NCBI GenBank assembly: GCA_947501355.1
Contig: CANMVA010000002.1
Coordinates: 1 to 64,000 of the forward strand
Length of the DNA stretch: 64,000 nt
Direction: 5' to 3'
DNA from: an uncultured Paracoccaceae bacterium
GTDB taxonomy: Bacteria; Pseudomonadota; Alphaproteobacteria; Rhodobacterales; Rhodobacteraceae
Shown here piece after piece: positions 8,598 to 17,529 of the stretch (positions within the stretch are counted from its first letter, which is position 1; each line of letters starts with the position of its first letter). The notes beneath the pieces are model-generated. The model was not told where the DNA came from, searched no databases, and saw only the letters and a list, made by a program, of their open reading frames with translations. The position numbers and the translations under genes are program-made.

Positions 8598-8598
<1 letters not shown>
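7894..8598 (-). CDS. Exported FG-GAP/VCBS-like repeat protein
   Basis: A 234-residue protein with signal peptide MRWAAFALALAASPAAAEIT. At least two FG-GAP-like calcium loops are visible: VIDVTGDNTPEVIVVEAHQD and VGAADLDGDGAIEVAYID. A third weaker one is near RDCGQGPEMIVADAG. Such repeats form beta-propeller blades in the periplasm or at the surface; the ligand is unknown. Its ATG overlaps the ferredoxin stop (TGATG at 8600-8596), so it is translationally coupled to the ferredoxin gene, but no functional link between an exported propeller and a cytosolic ferredoxin is obvious. Confidence 0.8.
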
Positions 8599-8957
<359 letters not shown>

Positions 8958-9087
8958 CTAGCCAAGCCAATTCAGGCGCGCCAGCGGATTCTGACGGTGG
9001 ACAGGTCGTCCCCCTAGGCTGGTCGGGGGTTTTGGCGTATGCTCGCGCGAAAGCGGCCCTGAGAGCTGCGATTTGAGAGACGAGTAG

Positions 9088-9615
9088 ATGCGCGCGATCC
9101 TTCCTTTGGTTTTGCTGCTGACGGCCTGTCAGCCGGGCACGCCAAGCCTGCCCCCATCGGCAGGGGATGGGGCCTTGCGCGGTGAGATTTTCATGACCGA
9201 ACCAGAGGCCTTCGGGCAAAACTGCTGGGCGCGCGATATGATACCGCCAGTCATGGGCAAGGGTCTTGGCGATGTGCTGGTCGCCCCTGAGCAGCGCGGG
9301 CTGGACGGGGTTTTGTTGCAGCCTGCGATCTACCGCAAAGCCGAGATTGACGTGGTTGTCACGCCTGCGCGTCCTTTCTGGTTTCGCGCGCCCTGCCCGC
9401 CTGCGTTTGATGCAGAGTTCGTCTCGTCCGTGCAGCGCGCGCTGGAGGTGCGTGGCGGCTATATCGGGCCGATCACCGGTGTGCTGGACGCCCGGACCCA
9501 AGCGGCGATACGGCGCTATCAGTCCTTGCAGGGGCTGGACAGCGCAGTGCTGTCGCTGAAGGCAGCGCAGCAATTGGGATTGGCCAATTACGACTTGGAC
9601 GCGTTCGGGCGCTGA
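9088..9615 (+). CDS. Peptidoglycan-binding lipoprotein
   Basis: 175 residues with a lipoprotein signal (MRAILPLVLLLTAC), Cys 14 being the likely lipidated residue. The C-terminal 60 residues form a PG_binding_1-type helical domain: VQRALEVRGGYIGPITGVLD then TQAAIRRYQSLQGL. It probably tethers an outer- or inner-membrane lipoprotein to the wall. The middle holds CWARDM and an APCPPAF stretch, with no enzyme motif. Its last 28 bases overlap the opposite-strand membrane protein gene. Confidence 0.85.
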   Translation: MRAILPLVLLLTACQPGTPSLPPSAGDGALRGEIFMTEPEAFGQNCWARDMIPPVMGKGLGDVLVAPEQRGLDGVLLQPAIYRKAEIDVVVTPARPFWFRAPCPPAFDAEFVSSVQRALEVRGGYIGPITGVLDARTQAAIRRYQSLQGLDSAVLSLKAAQQLGLANYDLDAFGR

Positions 9616-10649
9616 GCCGCTTTGCCCAGCATCAGGGGCACCAAGATCGTCAGGATAAAGAGCCGGAGCACATGGCACGCCGCGACGAAGCCGGGGCTTG
9701 CGCCAAGGACGGCCCCGGTTGCGATCATCGTCTCAAGGCCACCGGGCGCAAAGGCGACCAGCACGTGGATCAGCGGCACGTCGATCAGCGGCGCGATGAC
9801 GAGCGCAGCCAGCCCTGCGCAGATCAGTGCGATCAAGGTGCTGCCGAGGCCGGCCATCAGGCTTTCGCCCAGCTGCCGCGGTGTGATCGTGGTGAAGCGG
9901 GAGCCGATCAGCGTGCCGAGCACGAGAAAGGCGGGCCACGCGAGGCCCGGAGGCAATGCGCCGGGTGTGAGGTCCATCACATGGGTCGCCGATGAGGTGA
10001 AGAGCCCTCCGAGCAGGAAGGGCGCTGGGACGTTGATGCGTTTGAGCACAAGGCTCGCCAGCAGCGCGATCAGAGCCACAAGCAAAAGGTGGTGCCACGC
10101 CATGGAGGCCCCGGCGATCAGCACGCCTGCATCCACGGTGATCCCCATTGCGAGGGCCGCAAGCGGGACCAGAAAAGTCAGCGCCAGAAGGCGCACGGTT
10201 TGCACCACGGTGATCCGGGTCGTGTCCAGATCGAAGCTGAGGCCAAGCCCCAGCACATAGCTCAAATGCCCCGGAGAGCCTGCCAGCACGGCGCTGCGTC
10301 GGTCAAAGCCAAAGGCGCGGACCAGCAGCCAGCGGCTAATCCCGATGATGGCGACAAGCATCACAAGGATACCAAGTGCTGCCAGCGGCAGGTCGAGCAG
10401 AAGCTGACCGGCTTGGGGCGTCACCCCTGCGCCGATGCCAATGCCAAGGATCAGAAAGGCAGCGTCGCGATAGAGCGGGGCGATCCGCAGTTCAGGCCCG
10501 ATGATGCCGACGACCGAGACCATAAGAGCCGGTCCGGTCAGGATGAAAAGCGGAAAATGAAGGGCCCAGCCCAGCAAAGCGCCGATGGCCCCGATTGCCA
10601 CGGCAATGAGCGTGGCGCGCAGGTCATCAAGAAAGGCAGGGCTCGGCAT
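9588..10649 (-). CDS. AbrB-family (AmoA-like) membrane protein
   Basis: A 353-residue hydrophobic protein with about ten predicted membrane segments in two repeated halves, each beginning with a glycine-rich FPLFILTGPALMVSVVG or APFLLGGLFTSSATH type segment. This is the family often labelled AbrB family transcriptional regulator or putative ammonia monooxygenase; both names are misleading and the true role (probably a transporter or membrane regulator) is not established. It faces the Do-type protease gene with a terminator between them. Confidence 0.85.
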   Translation of the reverse strand: MPSPAFLDDLRATLIAVAIGAIGALLGWALHFPLFILTGPALMVSVVGIIGPELRIAPLYRDAAFLILGIGIGAGVTPQAGQLLLDLPLAALGILVMLVAIIGISRWLLVRAFGFDRRSAVLAGSPGHLSYVLGLGLSFDLDTTRITVVQTVRLLALTFLVPLAALAMGITVDAGVLIAGASMAWHHLLLVALIALLASLVLKRINVPAPFLLGGLFTSSATHVMDLTPGALPPGLAWPAFLVLGTLIGSRFTTITPRQLGESLMAGLGSTLIALICAGLAALVIAPLIDVPLIHVLVAFAPGGLETMIATGAVLGASPGFVAACHVLRLFILTILVPLMLGKAAQRPNASKS

Positions 10650-10691
10650 GGCCTCGCTCTAGCAGAGCGGGAAAGGCGCTGCCAAGGGGCG

Positions 10692-10731
10692 GAAACGAAA
10701 ACCCCCGGCCGTCTTGGGGACGCCGGGGGTT
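10692..10731 (-). terminator. Rho-independent terminator after the Do-type protease gene
   Basis: On the minus strand a 10-bp perfect stem (AACCCCCGGC with GCCGGGGGTT, 10700-10709 and 10722-10731) is followed by TTTTCGTTT. It lies 27 bases past the protease stop. Confidence 0.88.
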
Positions 10732-10757
10732 CTCAATCAGGGCCAGGGTGACCCGGA

Positions 10758-12224
10758 TTATTCGAGCGACAGCGCCACAAAGCGTGGGTCACCGCCGCGA
10801 CGGATCAGCAGCAGGAACGACTTGCGCCCGGCTTCTTTGGCCGCCTCGATCCGCTCTTCAAAATCCGAGATGGAAGTGATCCGGTTCTGACCGGCCTCGG
10901 TGATCACGTCACCCGCGCGCAGGCCTTTCTCGAACGCTTCCGAGGTCTCATCGACCTCGGTCACGACCAGCCCTTCGACCGAGGCGTTGAGGTCCAGACC
11001 TTCGCGGATCTCATCATCGATCTCGCTGAGGGTCAGGCCCATCATCTCGGTCGTGGCGGGGCCTTCGGGCTCTGCCGGGGCGGCGGCGGGCACGGCCCCT
11101 TCGGCTTCTTCACGACGGCCCAGCGTGACAGTCAGCGTCTCGCGGTCCCCGTCACGGAAGACGATCACCTCGACCGCTTTGCCAACGGCGGTATTGCCGA
11201 CACGGCGGACCAGACCGCGGGTGTCTTCCACCTCAGCACCGTCAAAGGTCATGATAACGTCGCCCGCCTGCATGCCTGCATCTTCGGCAGGGCCTTCGGG
11301 CACATCTGTGACAAGCGCACCGCGGGCTTCTTCCATCTCCATGGCCTCAGCGACATCCGGTGTGACGTCCTGAATGCGCACGCCCAGCCAGCCGCGACGA
11401 GTCTCACCAAACTCTTGCAACTGGTCGATCACCTGTGTGACCACGGCAGAGGACATCGCAAAGCCGATGCCAATGGAGCCACCATTGGGCGACAGAATCG
11501 CGGTGTTCACACCAATCACCTCGCCGTCCATGTTAAAGAGCGGACCGCCGGAGTTGCCGCGGTTAATGGCGGCATCGGTCTGGATGTAGTCGTCATAGGT
11601 GCCGGAAAGCGCGCGGTTGCGGGCTGACACGATACCGGCAGACACCGAGAAGCCTTGGCCCAGCGGGTTGCCCATGGCCATGACCCAGTCGCCGACGCGC
11701 ATGACGTCGCTGTCACCAAACGGCACGAAGGGCAGCGGCCCATCGCTTTCCACCTTCAGCAGGGCGATGTCGGTGTTGGGATCGGTGCCGATCACCTCGG
11801 CGGGCAACTCGTCGCCCGAGAAGAACTCGATCAGGATCTCATCAGCCCCGTCAATCACGTGGTTGTTCGTCACGATGAAGCCATCGGCGGAGATCACAAA
11901 GCCCGATCCGAGTGCGGACGAGCGGCGCGGACGCTGGCCATTGGGGCCTTGGCGGTCCTGAAACTCGCGGAAGAAGTCCTCAAATGGGGAGCCTTCGGGG
12001 ACAATGGGGCCGGGGCCAGTGCGGCTGGCTACGGTCGTGGAGGTGGTGATGTTCACCACCGACGGGCTGATCTGATCCGCCAGATCGGCAAGACTGCCGG
12101 GGCGGTCCTGAGCGGTGGCTGAGATCGCTTGCGCCAGAACAAGAGCGAAGCCCAGGATCAGGGCGGCGAGTGCTTTATGAGGCAGGTGCGTATGTCTTGT
12201 GCGGGTGAGGGCCTGTGGTGTCAC
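10758..12224 (-). CDS. Do/DegP-type periplasmic serine protease
   Basis: A 488-residue trypsin-like protease with two PDZ domains that degrades or refolds damaged periplasmic proteins. I start it at GTG 12224, since AAAGGAG lies just upstream; a 5' ATG at 12257 would add 11 residues before the signal peptide. The triad is seen as H122 (VTNNHVID), D152 (NTDIALLKVE) and S225 (INRGNSGGPLFN). PDZ1 begins near RRGWLGVRIQDV and PDZ2 near EGLVVTEVDE. The signal peptide ends ISATAQ. Such proteins often follow hflKC in these bacteria; here hflKC lies upstream with four genes in between. Confidence 0.95.
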   Translation of the reverse strand: MTPQALTRTRHTHLPHKALAALILGFALVLAQAISATAQDRPGSLADLADQISPSVVNITTSTTVASRTGPGPIVPEGSPFEDFFREFQDRQGPNGQRPRRSSALGSGFVISADGFIVTNNHVIDGADEILIEFFSGDELPAEVIGTDPNTDIALLKVESDGPLPFVPFGDSDVMRVGDWVMAMGNPLGQGFSVSAGIVSARNRALSGTYDDYIQTDAAINRGNSGGPLFNMDGEVIGVNTAILSPNGGSIGIGFAMSSAVVTQVIDQLQEFGETRRGWLGVRIQDVTPDVAEAMEMEEARGALVTDVPEGPAEDAGMQAGDVIMTFDGAEVEDTRGLVRRVGNTAVGKAVEVIVFRDGDRETLTVTLGRREEAEGAVPAAAPAEPEGPATTEMMGLTLSEIDDEIREGLDLNASVEGLVVTEVDETSEAFEKGLRAGDVITEAGQNRITSISDFEERIEAAKEAGRKSFLLLIRRGGDPRFVALSLE

Positions 12225-12362
12225 GGGGGTCTCCTTTGCAGTATTGTGCCAGACCATCGAAGTGTCGGCTGCTTATCGCTGATTAGATATGTAGGATGCG
12301 CAAATCACAACTCAAACCGCGCTCTCTTGCTTTCAAAGAGATGTGAAGCGGTCGTGTGCAGC

Positions 12363-13799
12363 CTAGGGCGTGGAGTCATCGGCCTGTTTGAGCAAAAGCC
12401 ATGCGCAGGCAGCACTGATGAGCGACAGACCAAGCCCGGCCCAGGCCGCTTGGGTCAGACCTGCTACCAGCGTGCCCGCTTCGCCCAGTAAAACAAGGCC
12501 AAGCAGGGCCGTTGCGACAAGACCTGCGATCCGCGCAATTGCATTGTTGATGCCCGACGCGACGCCGGAATACCGCGCGCCTGCGCTTTGCAGAACGGCG
12601 GTGGTCAGAGGGGCGACACTGGCGGCCATACCGATGGCCAACACGACCAAAGGCGGCAGAATATGGGTCCAGTAATTGACCTGACCGGCAGGAATTTGCG
12701 TGAAAAGGGCGAACCCCGCGGCTACGAAAACCGACCCGCCCGTCAGGATGGTGCGGGTGCCAAGGCGCGTGGCGAGCGGTCCGCCCATGCTGCGGGAGAG
12801 CACGCCTAGCAGCAGTGGAAATGGCAGGATCGCGGCACCCGCCGCGGTCGCGGAATAGCCCAGCTCGCTGATCATGACATAGGGTAGCAAGACCAGTAGC
12901 CCGCCGAGCGCGGCGTAGAGGAAGAAGGTCAGCAGCGACAGGCCCAGAAAGCTGGACTTGCTGAAGAGGCGCAGCGGGGTCATCGCCGCGTCGCCTTTTC
13001 GATGCTCGACCGCGAGGAAGCCCAGCAAGAGGACGGTGCCGAGTATGAGTGCGCCGAGCGTGGCGGTGGTCGCGCCTTGGTCGGGAAGCCCGATCAGCGC
13101 CCAGATCAGGGCGAAGAGTGCCAGCATGATCAGAATCGCGCCGGACCAATCCAGCGGCGCGCAGTCCTCGCGCGGGGCGCGGCTTTCGCGGACAGCCCGG
13201 CGCGCTACGACATAGGCGTAAAGGGAAACCGGGACGACAGCGACAAAGGCCCAGCGCCAGCCTGCAATATCCACAATCACGCCGCCCAGGACCGGGGCCA
13301 GCGCGCCCGCCGCGGCGCCGACGGCGGCCCATGTGCCGATGGCTTTGCCGCGCTCTGGCCCGGTGAAGGCGTCTGCGATGATGGCCAGCGAGGTGGGCGC
13401 GATCATGGCGGCGGCGATGCCTTCCAGCGCACGCGCAATCATCAGGACCGGGAAGTTCCACGCGACCGCGCAAAGCAGGCAGGAGGCGGCAAAGAGGATC
13501 AGCCCGGCTTCGAAAATCCGTTTGCGCCCGGCCACATCGCCCAATGCGCCGCCGATCAGCACCAGCGCGCCGAGGGGCAGCAGGTAGGCGTTCACAATCC
13601 ATTGCGCGCCGGTGGGGCCGACGCCAAACTCGGCCTGCATCGCCGGGAGCGCGACATTCACGATGGAGCCGACAACAAAAGCCAGACTGGAGCCGAGGAT
13701 CGTCGCCAGCAGCGTGCCGCGCGGGTCATGGTCTTGCGCGTCGGGTTGAGGCGCGACAGCGCGGGTTTCCTCGCAAGGCGGGGTCAGCGCTGTGGTCAT
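12363..13799 (-). CDS. MFS drug/solute exporter, DHA2 (EmrB/QacA) type
   Basis: A 478-residue protein with about 14 membrane helices. The motif-A-like GGALGDVAGRKR between helices 2 and 3, and the PVLGGVIVD-type motif C in helix 5, mark a proton-coupled antiporter of the DHA2 group. These export drugs, dyes or metabolites. The substrate is not deducible. It may be co-transcribed with the alpha/beta hydrolase 48 bases upstream. Confidence 0.92.
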   Translation of the reverse strand: MTTALTPPCEETRAVAPQPDAQDHDPRGTLLATILGSSLAFVVGSIVNVALPAMQAEFGVGPTGAQWIVNAYLLPLGALVLIGGALGDVAGRKRIFEAGLILFAASCLLCAVAWNFPVLMIARALEGIAAAMIAPTSLAIIADAFTGPERGKAIGTWAAVGAAAGALAPVLGGVIVDIAGWRWAFVAVVPVSLYAYVVARRAVRESRAPREDCAPLDWSGAILIMLALFALIWALIGLPDQGATTATLGALILGTVLLLGFLAVEHRKGDAAMTPLRLFSKSSFLGLSLLTFFLYAALGGLLVLLPYVMISELGYSATAAGAAILPFPLLLGVLSRSMGGPLATRLGTRTILTGGSVFVAAGFALFTQIPAGQVNYWTHILPPLVVLAIGMAASVAPLTTAVLQSAGARYSGVASGINNAIARIAGLVATALLGLVLLGEAGTLVAGLTQAAWAGLGLSLISAACAWLLLKQADDSTP

Positions 13800-13847
13800 C
13801 GGGTAAGGATCATGATGTCGGCGGTCCGAGCGTTTCGTCGCGCCAGA

Positions 13848-14651
13848 CTAGCACGAGGGTGCCGACCCGCCAACGGTCGTGGGCGTCTGGAGAAATGCGA
13901 GGCAGCGCTCCGTGAAATAGGTGGCGGCGTCGCGGTTCAGGATATGGCCTGCATTCGGGACGACCTCGAAGAGCGCACCGGGAATGCCGTTGGCGGCGAC
14001 CCGTGCGCGGGCATGGGTCGCGGGGTTGGCAGCGCCGACCATGACCAGCGTCGGCATGGTGATCTGCGAAAGGCGCTTACGGCCATCGTAGCGCAGGGCG
14101 TCGCGTAGGATGCGGTGCGTATTGGCGGCCGTCATCTTGGCGAGGGCCGTCTTGACATAAAGACCCGCCTCTTCGGTTTCGGCCCCCATGGATTTGGCAG
14201 GCAGCTTGGCCAGCCAGTGCGGGGGGATCAGGCGCAGGGGGAGGATTGCGGCCTCCATCAGCCGCTGACCCAAGGGGGTTGCGGCGACATAGGGCACCGC
14301 TTCGGCCATGATCAGATGTGTGACGCGGTCAGGCCAGCGGCTAGCGATCTCAAGCGCGACCATGCCGCCAAGGGACAGGCCAATGACCGCCGCGCGCTGG
14401 ATGCCGAGCGCGGTGAGCGTGTCCATGACCGCGTCGGCCATAGCAGGCACGCCGCCAGACACCATTGGACTGCGGCCATGACCCGACAGGTTCAGCGCGA
14501 TCACTCTGAAATGTGTGGCGAAAGCAGGGATTTGCGGTGCCCAGAGGTCCAGATCAACTCCGGCACCGTGGAGCAGAACGAGCGCGGGTCCCTGCCCGGC
14601 CTCAATACCTTCGAGGGGCAGATGGCTGGGCAGCGCAGTCGTAGTGGTCAT
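13848..14651 (-). CDS. Alpha/beta hydrolase, enol-lactonase-like
   Basis: 267 residues with the alpha/beta-hydrolase layout: VLLHGAGVDLDLW (oxyanion loop), GLSLGGMVAL (nucleophile elbow GxSxG, Ser about 101) and a final PNAGHIL His. The layout resembles 3-oxoadipate enol-lactonases (PcaD), but no other aromatic-ring degradation gene is nearby, so only hydrolase is assigned. It lies between the VOC-family gene and the MFS exporter gene on the same strand. Confidence 0.85.
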   Translation of the reverse strand: MTTTTALPSHLPLEGIEAGQGPALVLLHGAGVDLDLWAPQIPAFATHFRVIALNLSGHGRSPMVSGGVPAMADAVMDTLTALGIQRAAVIGLSLGGMVALEIASRWPDRVTHLIMAEAVPYVAATPLGQRLMEAAILPLRLIPPHWLAKLPAKSMGAETEEAGLYVKTALAKMTAANTHRILRDALRYDGRKRLSQITMPTLVMVGAANPATHARARVAANGIPGALFEVVPNAGHILNRDAATYFTERCLAFLQTPTTVGGSAPSC

Positions 14652-14678
14652 GACAAAGGACTTTCGGTTTCGATCCGC

Positions 14679-15179
14679 CTAGCGCGCCGCGCGGCCTTCG
14701 GCGACAAGGGCGTCAACATCGAGCGGCTCGTTGACCATCCTGAGCTTGCCATCGGCTTCGGTCTCCCACTCGGAGGGTGGGCGGTCGCGATAAAGCTCCA
14801 GCCCGTTGCCGTCCGGATCGTCAAGATAAACGGCCTCGCTGACACCGTGATCGGCGGCTCCGGTCAGCGTGTAGCCTGCGCTTTGCACCCGGTCGATGGC
14901 CTGACCGAGTGTGGCACGGTCCGGAAAGAGCAACGCGAGATGAAAGAGACCGGTATGCCCTTTTGGCGGCGGGGTGCCGTCCTTGCTATTCCAAGTGTTG
15001 AGACCAAGGTGATGGTGGTAGTCGTCAAAGGACATGAACGCTGCCTGATCGCCATGTTCACGCACAAGGCGCATGCCGATGACATCGCGGTAAAAGGCGA
15101 TGGCGCGGTCCAGATCGGCGACCATCAGATGGCCATGGCCAATCTTTGCGCCGGGAATACTGTTGGGGTCAGGGCTCAT
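14679..15179 (-). CDS. VOC (glyoxalase/extradiol dioxygenase) family protein
   Basis: A 166-residue protein from ATG at 15179 (MSPDPNSIPGAKIGHGHLMV); a TTG at 15209 could add 10 residues. It has paired beta-alpha-beta-beta-beta modules: HLMVADLDRAIAFYRDVIGM then DDYHHHLGLNTW. The conserved His near the N-terminus, the HHHLG cluster and the final GLELYRD (Glu) fit the metal site of catechol-2,3-dioxygenase-like members (CatE type). The enzymatic role is unknown. The stop of the DUF2065 gene lies 27 bases upstream. Confidence 0.85.
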   Translation of the reverse strand: MSPDPNSIPGAKIGHGHLMVADLDRAIAFYRDVIGMRLVREHGDQAAFMSFDDYHHHLGLNTWNSKDGTPPPKGHTGLFHLALLFPDRATLGQAIDRVQSAGYTLTGAADHGVSEAVYLDDPDGNGLELYRDRPPSEWETEADGKLRMVNEPLDVDALVAEGRAAR

Positions 15180-15205
15180 GTTGATACGCTTTCGTTTGGC
15201 CGAGA

Positions 15206-15400
15206 TCAAAGAGCAGAGCGGGCGACCCAGACCAAAGCCAACCCGGTGACCATCGCCAGAAGGCCCATCAAGCGGCGGGCCTCTGGTGGGATGTCGCGCA
15301 GGGCCGCAAGCATCTGCTCAATAAGCGAAGGGGCCAGTGCATAGACCAGCCCCTCGATTATCAACACCAGCCCAACGGCCAGGATGATGGTTTCAAACAT
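15206..15400 (-). CDS. DUF2065 family small membrane protein
   Basis: 64 residues, almost entirely two hydrophobic helices (FETIILAVGLVLIIEGLVYA and LMGLLAMVTGLALVWVA) joined by a short polar loop ending PPEARR. This is the DUF2065/YjeT family, which is commonly found directly after hflC. It starts 5 bases after the hflC stop, so it belongs to the hflKC operon. The function is unknown; modulation of the HflKC-FtsH complex is a guess from position. Confidence 0.92.
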   Translation of the reverse strand: MFETIILAVGLVLIIEGLVYALAPSLIEQMLAALRDIPPEARRLMGLLAMVTGLALVWVARSAL

Positions 15401-15404
15401 CGTC

Positions 15405-16280
15405 TTACTGCGGCGCCAGTTCGTCGGACTTCAGGTAGTTGAAGAAGTCACTGTCCGGCGACAGAACCAGCGTCGAGTTCCCACCCTGCAGCGAGCGCTG
15501 ATAGGCGGTCATCGAGCGATAGAACTCGAAGAACTCAGGGTCCCGGCTGAAGGCAGAAGCGAAGATGTTGTTGCGCTCCGCATCGGCCTCACCGCGAATG
15601 ATCTCGGATTGACGATTGGCGTCAGAGACGAGTTCGACCACGGTCCGGTCGGCTTGCGCCCGGACACGCTGCGCGGCCTCGTTACCACGGGCCCGCTCGT
15701 CGGTCGCTTCACGTTCCCGCTCTGCGCGCATCCGCTCGAACGTGGCGTCGAGGTTTTCCTCGGGCAGGTCGGTGCGCTTGAGACGCACGTCGATGATCTC
15801 AAGACCCAAACCACGGGCTTCGGCAATCGCGTTGTTGCGGATCCGCAGCATCAGTGCCGCCCGGTCCGAGCTGAGGATGTCGTTGGAGCTGACCGAACCG
15901 AGAATTTCCCGCGTCTCAGCGCGCAAAATGCTGTCCAGACGGCTTTCAGCGGTGGCCAGACCACCCACACCCACAGCCTGACGGAAGCGGTTCACATCGG
16001 CGATGCGGTAGCGCGCGAAGGCATCGACAACAAGACGACGATCATCGAGTGGCGTGACCTCAAGCGGGTCCACATCGCGGGACAAGATGCGGTCGTCATA
16101 GCGGACAACCTCTTGAATAAGCGGGATTTTAAAGGCCAATCCCGGCTCTTCCTTAACGTCAACGACGCGACCAAATTGCAGCACAAGGGCTTTCTCGCGC
16201 TCGTCCACGATAAAGATCGATGACAGCACACCCGCGATCGCGAGGACCACGATGGGCAGAAGGAATGCAGATTTTTTCAT
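15405..16280 (-). CDS. hflC: HflC, FtsH-protease modulator (SPFH/prohibitin family)
   Basis: HflC forms with HflK a large membrane cage around the FtsH protease and tunes its activity. 291 residues; a single N-terminal membrane anchor (LLPIVVLAIAGVLSSIFIVD) is followed by the SPFH domain (REKALVLQFGRVVDVKEEPG) and a long charged coiled coil (RMRAEREREATDERARGNEA). The C-terminal part holds SMTAYQRSL. Its ATG overlaps the hflK stop by one base (TGATG), indicating coupled translation. Confidence 0.97.
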   Translation of the reverse strand: MKKSAFLLPIVVLAIAGVLSSIFIVDEREKALVLQFGRVVDVKEEPGLAFKIPLIQEVVRYDDRILSRDVDPLEVTPLDDRRLVVDAFARYRIADVNRFRQAVGVGGLATAESRLDSILRAETREILGSVSSNDILSSDRAALMLRIRNNAIAEARGLGLEIIDVRLKRTDLPEENLDATFERMRAEREREATDERARGNEAAQRVRAQADRTVVELVSDANRQSEIIRGEADAERNNIFASAFSRDPEFFEFYRSMTAYQRSLQGGNSTLVLSPDSDFFNYLKSDELAPQ

Positions 16281-17467
16281 CAGTTGTTTCCTCCGGTTGT
16301 CGCCGTGCTTGCAGCGGGCGTGTTCCGGTTGTTGCGCAGCTCGTTGAGCGGCAGATACGGCACGACGCCTTGGCTGCCACCGGCCCCGTTGTTATCAAGA
16401 ATGATCTTGTCGACGCGGCCCAGCACTTCTTCCATCGTCTCCAGATAGAGACGCTTGCGGGTCACTTCCGGCGCGAGCAGATACTCGGTCAAAACAGCCG
16501 AGAAGCGGGACGCCTCACCCTGGGCTTCATTGACCACGCGGGCGCGATACCCTTCGGCTTGTTCAAGCACTTGTGCGGCTTCACCACGGGCTTCGGCGAG
16601 AACACGGTTCGCATAGGCATCCGCCACGTTTTGCAGACGGTCCCGTTCCTGTTCGGCGGCTTGCACGTCGCGGAAGGCGTCGATCACCGATTGTGGCGGG
16701 TCGGCCTTGTCGAAGTTGACACGAACGATGTTGACGCCGCTGTCATAGCTGTCGAGTGTGGATTGGATCAGTTCGTCCAGACGATCTGCAATCAAACCAC
16801 GATCCCGGTTGAGGATCGGTGCCAGTTGCGACTGCGCGATAATTTCGCGCATAGCTGATTCAGACACGGCGCGAATGGTCGGGCGCGGATCGGCAAGATT
16901 AAAGAGGAATTTCGCCGGGTCATTGATGTTCCAGACGACCTGGAAGTCGATGTCCACAATGTTCTCGTCACCGGTTAGCATCAGACCGGCATCACCACCG
17001 CGGTTCCCCGTGCCGATGTCTTCGATCTGCTCTCGCGTGACCGGGATCACTTCTGCGGTGACAACGGGCCAAGGCGCGAAGTTCAGACCGGGATTTCCGA
17101 TGGCAGAAAACTCGCCAAGGAACAGTTCAACCGACTGCTCTTCCGGGCGCACCGTGTAGAACGAGGCCGCCAGCCAGAGGCCCACGGCCACCAGCGCGCC
17201 AATCCCCAGCGTGCTTTTGGTCAGCAGCGGGCCACCGCCCCCTGCACCGCCGCCACCGCCTGCGCCATTGCGGCCGTCACCACCGCGGCCGCCCATCAGG
17301 ACGCGCAGCTGTTCCTGGCCTTTTTTCATGATCTCGTCGATCTCAGGAATTTGCGGCCCCTCGCCGCCAGGCCTGCGCCCACCCCCGTTGTTTCCTTTGT
17401 TGCGGTCGTCATCGCCGCCGCGGTTTCCACCGCCGCCGCCCCATGGGCCGCCGTTATTTCCAGCCAT
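16280..17467 (-). CDS. hflK: HflK, FtsH-protease modulator (SPFH/prohibitin family)
   Basis: Partner of HflC. 395 residues. The N-terminal 90 residues are Gly/Arg/Asn-rich and disordered-looking (GGGGNRGGDDDRNKGNNGGG), followed by one membrane helix (LGIGALVAVGLWLAASFYTV), an SPFH domain starting RPEEQSVELFLGEF, and a coiled coil (AAEQERDRLQNVADAYANRV). The C-terminus is again Asn/Thr-rich (RNNRNTPAAST). First gene of the hflK-hflC-DUF2065 operon; the gor gene ends 63 bases upstream on the same strand. Confidence 0.97.
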   Translation of the reverse strand: MAGNNGGPWGGGGGNRGGDDDRNKGNNGGGRRPGGEGPQIPEIDEIMKKGQEQLRVLMGGRGGDGRNGAGGGGGAGGGGPLLTKSTLGIGALVAVGLWLAASFYTVRPEEQSVELFLGEFSAIGNPGLNFAPWPVVTAEVIPVTREQIEDIGTGNRGGDAGLMLTGDENIVDIDFQVVWNINDPAKFLFNLADPRPTIRAVSESAMREIIAQSQLAPILNRDRGLIADRLDELIQSTLDSYDSGVNIVRVNFDKADPPQSVIDAFRDVQAAEQERDRLQNVADAYANRVLAEARGEAAQVLEQAEGYRARVVNEAQGEASRFSAVLTEYLLAPEVTRKRLYLETMEEVLGRVDKIILDNNGAGGSQGVVPYLPLNELRNNRNTPAASTATTGGNN

Positions 17468-17529
17468 TTTAGGTTAATTCCCCTCTCGCTCAGAGTATGG
17501 ATTGATAACTGTGTGTCATTGCACGGAAT

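Noticed and set aside
9588-10649. Ammonia monooxygenase
   Set aside because: That label is historical for the AbrB family; no metal-site or Amo-type motif is present.
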